A stretch of 64,000 bases of DNA, from positions 62,001 to 126,000 of the forward strand of contig NW_005178572.1 of the NCBI RefSeq assembly GCF_000350225.1, written 5' to 3'. A program made the position numbers and the translations under genes. Under the pieces are notes generated by a model, which had not been told where the DNA came from, searched no databases, and saw only the letters and a list, made by a program, of their open reading frames with translations. Numbering within the stretch: the first letter of the stretch is position 1; each line of letters begins with the position of its first letter. This DNA is from Chondrus crispus. Taxonomy: Eukaryota > Rhodophyta > Florideophyceae > Gigartinales > Gigartinaceae. This document shows positions 59,693 to 64,000 of this stretch, piece after piece.

Positions 59693-61113
59693 ATGGCGAG
59701 ACAGAAAATCGCTCGTCTTTCCGTTACGGTTCCCAAGTCCCGACGCACAAGGCGCGGGCCATTACCGGAGGAAGAGCAGGAGTACTCCGAAGAAGAACCG
59801 TACGGTGACAGAAAAGCCGTCCGGCACGATTACCGTCCCTATAGGTCTCGGGCTGGAGCCCGTCGTCGAGGAGGTGAATTTCCCTCCGACGGAAGCTCGC
59901 CTGATTCGACCAGCGCAGAAGGTCGGCGCCACCCGGGCAGCCGGCGAGACCGTAGCCACCAATGCAAGTGGTCCGGCTCAGAGGGCTACAGTACAGACCC
60001 CGAGCCACACGACCAGGGGCGCCGACCGGGTAGAAGTCGTCGGACTACCGAACGGTCAGCCCCCACCAAGAGGGTCGATGTGATTAAACCGCTTAATGAT
60101 TTGTTCACCAAAGCGGTTAATTACAAGACCTACCTGTTGGAACGTCGCAGCGCCTGGTGTAATTCCGAGGTCGCGCGGCATATCAGCCGTCTCCGCAAGA
60201 AGCTGGACGTGCAGATGAAATCTCACACGTTCAGTAGACAAGATCCGATAGCGGTATTGGGCTTCCTTGCCCGGTTTAAGATGGCTTGCGACCATAATGG
60301 GGTAAGCCAGGGAGCTGCCGTATGGTGTTTCCAATTCTACTTAACCGGACAGGCGCATGCTCTACGTAGAGCACTGCAGTACTGCAGTCCCGCCTTATGG
60401 GCAATACCATGGCGGTGGACGCCGAGCAACGCGACATGCTCGAGAGTTACGAGGAGGTAGTCAATTTCCTTTTACGGACCTACGCTACAGACGAAACTAT
60501 CGCCGAGGCCTACACCGAAGTGGTTTCCTTCCGTCAGAGTTCTAACATGACGGAAGAAGCCTACAGAAATCAGCTGTGGGACAAGGCCCTCCGATGCGGT
60601 ACTGTCTTCTCAGACCGTCGGCTCAAGTCGCTGTACGTCGAGGGATTGCTCCCAGCGACGTGGGCGCAAGTGCGGAATTATTTAGCGACACACGCCACGG
60701 TAGACTACCAGGCGGTCGTGAGGTACGCACAAGCCATCGAGGAGACACACCGTTCAGCAAGGCTGCACTTATTGCCATCGAACGTCGCGTCCCGTGACGC
60801 GACAGGCAAGATTGCATTTAACCGCTCGGTAAGAAAGACTCCGGTGTTATCCGTCGAGTCCTCGTCGGGGGCCGCCTATACAGGCGCCTCACCCAACGCA
60901 GAAGGAATATTGGCGATGACGGGCCCCACAGTACACGCAAGTACCGTGAGCTCGCCGCCAACAAGTTTCCATCCTTCTCCGGTACCGTCAGTGGGAGGAG
61001 CTGTAGCCCCAACGTCCACTGTAGCCGGATATGGCCGCCGCTATGGGAGCGGGGACCAACGCGCAAGGTGGGGACCGCCTCCGTGCCGGTTCTGTCTGGA
61101 CCCCACTCGCTGA
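59693..61113 (+). CDS. Gag region of the right element
   Basis: The capsid-like part (KAVNYKTYLLERRS, LDVQMKSHTFSRQDPIAVLG, WCFQFYLTGQAHA) and the later part (FRQSSNMTEEAYRNQLWDKA, LKSLYVEGLLPATW) match the left Gag closely. A zinc-knuckle region (CRFCLD) lies near the end. It is in more than one frame in this copy. Confidence 0.75.
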
Positions 61114-61499
61114 CAGAAAAGCTGCCCTATTGTCGCGGACGCCTCGCTGCGAGCCCAGCTCCTAGCAGCGAGGGAAGCGAACTATCAAAAGTTACGCATC
61201 CGACAGGGGCTCCGCCCTGGTTCTCCATTCAATCGTCCACAGGGACCGGTATGGCGAGGAACTTCCTCATCTCAAACCACACCGGTCAACCTGGTGGACG
61301 AGGGGGTCGACGGGGCGGAGAAGCTGGTCGCCGAGAAGGAGGAGGATCTCCAACTCACGGGGGAAGACAGGGAGGACGCGTAGAGGCGACGTCGTCAAAA
61401 CTCCCTGTCTGCCTCATCCTGGAGGATCCTTCCCCCTCAACTCAGGCAGCAGAACCGAACCGAACGGAAGACGCGCAGACCGCAGCGGAACTTATCTGC

Positions 61500-61870
61500 T
61501 TCTTCAGGAGGCAGAACTATAAGGTTTCTGCCACGGTAGGGCTGCGACAAGCGAATATGCGGGCACTGTCCCCAGTGCTAGACTCGGGGGCAGCTCCCAA
61601 CCTCATCCATATACGCTGTGTGGCCGAGCCATGGCGCGCGGCCATCCGTCCGGTAAAGAGCGCGCCGCTGGTGGACGTCTCCAATCGCTCAATGAGCGCC
61701 CTTGGACAGCTTACACTGTACGTCCGCATGGGAGATTTCACAGCCAGGGTCAAGTTTCTCGTGGTCACCCGCCTGGCTGTGGATTGGATATTAGGGACCA
61801 CCTTTATAGACCAACATATCAAGGCAGTTGTACCACCGCGACGGAGGGTTCTCTTCCATCATGCCCCCTC
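61500..61870 (+). mobile_element. Retropepsin region of the right element
   Basis: L-D-S-G-A-A-P-N-L-I-H, then a V-D-V-S-N-R-S stretch and V-D-W-I-L-G-T-T-F, the usual Asp-Ser-Gly and I-L-G-x-x-F signatures of LTR-element aspartic proteases. Confidence 0.8.
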
Positions 61871-62479
61871 AGTCGCACTTACAGGCACGACGCCATCCAA
61901 ATTTACTCATAAGGAACACCGAACGGAAACAGAAAAATCGCCAAGAACCAAGCCGTTTCCGAGCAACACACCGTCTCGGAAAATACGCATGGTGCGGGGA
62001 ATTACAATTCCCCCCCATGACGCAAGCAACCGTACGGGTGGCGACGTCGGTCGCCGGGCTCTGCTTCTTACAGAACCATCCCCGCACGGCAGAGAAGAAC
62101 CTGTCGCTTATGGCGCAGGGAGTCAGGGATATAAAGCCAGACATTCCGTTTTCGGTAATAATGAGCAATTTTAGCCATAATGCGGTCTATCTCCCTAAAC
62201 ACACCGATATCGGACTCGCGCTGCCATCGCCGACCCACATCCTAACTCTTCAGCCAGCCACAGGAGTGGCTGAAGCTAAGGAGGGGGGAGGAAACAAAAA
62301 CAATCTTCCCCCTACAGTACCCCCTTTGGGTACCGTACAGGATGCGGGACAAGACATGTCCGATACGGAAGAAGAACAGGAGAGAACCGACACGGATGAG
62401 GCCCCCCGATTCTGGACCGAGGATGTCCACATCGGTGAGAAAGACGGAGAGCTACGCGAAAAATAGTAGCTATGCTCTC

Positions 62480-63400
62480 CGAATTCAAGGAGATATGGAA
62501 TGGCCGCCTCGGGAAGATTGGTGCTACCCAGCACCGCATCGACCTCAAGGCGGGGGCCAATCCCACCTACCAAGCTCCGTGCCGGGCTGGTCCAACCGCA
62601 CGGGAGAAGGAAAAAACCGAGGTGAACCGCATGCTGCGGGCCGGCGTCATCGAGCCGGCCACGGCATAATGGGCCAGTCCTGTGGTCTTCGTACCCAAAA
62701 AGGACGGTACCATGCGGTTCTGTGTGGACTACCGAAAGCTAAACGCACGTACCATCCGGGATTCCTTTCCCCTACCGCGAATGGATGAGTGCATCGACTC
62801 ACTCGGCGACGCTACAGTATTCACTACGCTTGATTGCAATAGTGGATACTGGCAAGTTGAATTCGCTGAGGAGGACTGCGATAAGACGACGTTCGCGTCG
62901 CACTGCGGTCTATACCGGTTTGTGCGGATGCCGTTCGGTTTAAAGAATGCCCAAGCCACTTTCCAAAGGGCTGTGGACATCATCCTCTCCCGAGTTAAAT
63001 GGGAAACCGCATTGGTGTACTGGGATGACGTCATCGTGTACTCCAAATCCGTTACGGAACACCTCGACCACGTTCGGGAGGTACTACAACTGTTGTACAC
63101 CGCTGGGGTATCGCTGAAGATATCGAAATGTACATTCTTCGACACTTCAGTGACGTACCTGGGGCACTTAATCCGACCGGGACGGTTAGAGGTCGAGAGG
63201 CGCAACGTCATCGCCATCGAGCGGGCGCTACCTCTCTCTAACCAAACGGAATTACGCTCCTTCCTGGGCATGTGCAATGTCTACAGGCGGTTCGTCCCGA
63301 ACTTCGCCAAAATTGCTGCTCCCCTCAATAGGAAGACGAGCAAGTACCACCCCTTCGAATTGGGAGTCCTATCCGATTCGGAATATGAGGCCTTTGCCGA
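62480..63400 (+). mobile_element. Reverse transcriptase region of the right element
   Basis: Motifs in order: VVFVPKKDGTMRFCVDYRKL, FTTLDCNSGYWQV, RFVRMPFGLKNAQATFQRAV, Y-W-D-D-V-I-V-Y (active-site Y-x-D-D) and FLGMCNVYRRFVPNFAKIAA. These are diagnostic for Ty3/gypsy elements. Confidence 0.92.
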
Positions 63401-63429
63401 GCTAAAGAAGAGGCTGGTCTCACCGCCCA

Positions 63430-63830
63430 TTTGGCTCTACCCCGTCACGGTTACAAGTACACACTCGACACAGACGCATGTGCGTACGAAGTGGGGTGTG
63501 CCCTGCTGCAAGACCAACCGAACGGACGGAGTTACCGATTGGCTACTGGAGCCGTAGTCTCAAGGATGCTGAGAAGATTTACACGACGACCGAGAAGGAG
63601 TGCCTTGCAGTCGTCTGGAGCATCCTGACATTACGCCCTTACCTGTACGGTGCCAACTTCAATCTCCGAAAGGACAATGAGGCCCTCCTGTGGGTCCTCA
63701 ATTAGGCGGACAGCTCCGGCCGGCTCGCCCGCTGGCGGTTACGCCTGGCGGAGTACGACTACGACGTACAATACCGGCCGGGTGTCAAACACCAATTGGC
63801 GGATGGGGTATCTCGCCTTCGGATGGACGA
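63430..63830 (+). mobile_element. RNase H region of the right element
   Basis: Y-W-S-R-S-L-K-D-A-E, Y-T-T-T-E-K-E-C-L-A-V-V-W, R-P-Y-L-Y-G and the later ARWRLRLAEYDYDVQYRPG match the Ty3/gypsy RNase H and its connection to integrase. Confidence 0.8.
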
Positions 63831-64000
63831 AGGGGAAAGCGCCGCGGTAGACGACGAAGTCCCGTGCTTCGTCGTTCAAGTGTCAGGACAGGAGCCTAAC
63901 GTGGGGCCCGTCGATATTGACTGGGCCCCAGCTACCGAACGGAGTCCTGAGAATGCGCGAGAGAGGCCCCAGGCCCTTGCCGTAACTCCCGAACAAACGG

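Larger units (their letters stand above)
58231..64000 (+). mobile_element. Ty3/gypsy-type LTR retrotransposon, right copy, running off the window
   Basis: Order: LTR, primer-binding-like site, pre-gag ORF, gag, protease, reverse transcriptase, RNase H; integrase and the 3' LTR lie beyond the window. The RNase H tail ends with a tether to the integrase zone. It is the same family as the left copy. The coding part sits in several open pieces with perhaps four or five breaks, so this is a fossil, though its domains are still easy to read and it is likely young. It sits in a transposase fragment (57755-58225). Confidence 0.9.

Noticed and set aside
1-64000. tRNA or rRNA genes
   Set aside because: No cloverleaf-like or rRNA-like segment was recognised by eye; a covariance-model scan was not possible here.

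Overview
The window looks like nuclear DNA of a red alga, most likely a florideophyte such as Chondrus crispus. This is an inference from mixed base composition, mostly intronless coding fragments, very dense and nested mobile elements and a few ordinary eukaryotic genes. It contains two assembly gaps (38077-38176 and 50642-50654). I saw no rRNA, tRNA or CRISPR array.

Left part (1-12.7 kb). A minus-strand Ty3/gypsy-type LTR retrotransposon runs off the left edge: protease, gag, then an extra pre-gag ORF and a 609-bp LTR. It is split by about 6.9 kb of foreign DNA. That insert holds a string of partial, broken host genes on both strands: ESF1-like, two phytanoyl-CoA-dioxygenase-like, METTL2/6-like methyltransferase, Nudix hydrolase, XRCC3/RAD51-like and a C2H2 zinc-finger gene. 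The LTR abuts a broken NB-ARC (STAND NTPase) gene.

Middle part (12.7-32.6 kb). AT-rich DNA carries several copies of a short MITE with long inverted repeats, next to CACGTG-containing tandem modules. Two orphan genes of about 460-470 residues converge at 17.6 kb, with a third, coiled-coil-rich ORF upstream. A divergent NAD(P)HX-epimerase-like gene and a CPBP-type membrane protease, each with one frameshift, lie between direct copies of a TATATAGTGC repeat. A pogo-like transposase fragment, an uninterrupted 1268-residue CACTA/Tnp2-like transposase and an eleven-copy 102-bp array with a 34-residue protein repeat follow.

Right part (32.6-64 kb). About 4 kb has no recognised gene. Then come an LTR, a gap, a small single-pass membrane protein gene, a LURP-one/tubby-like gene with a duplicated 3' end, GC-rich repeat modules, a tyrosine-recombinase fragment and a secreted cysteine-rich (GCC2/GCC3-type) protein gene. 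From 51.4 kb the elements are packed edge to edge. First is a piggyBac-like transposon with CTAG flanks, interrupted by a solo LTR. A PIF/Harbinger element starts about 3 bp after it. Next is a second DDE_Tnp_4-like fragment, cut by the 5' LTR of another Ty3/gypsy element. That last element is of the same family as the left one and runs off the right edge.

Best candidates for living host genes are the membrane protein (38.2 kb), the LURP-one-like gene (40.2 kb), the cysteine-rich secreted protein (47.4 kb) and perhaps the orphan pair at 15.3-19.1 kb. The CACTA-like transposase is the only transposase without a visible break.
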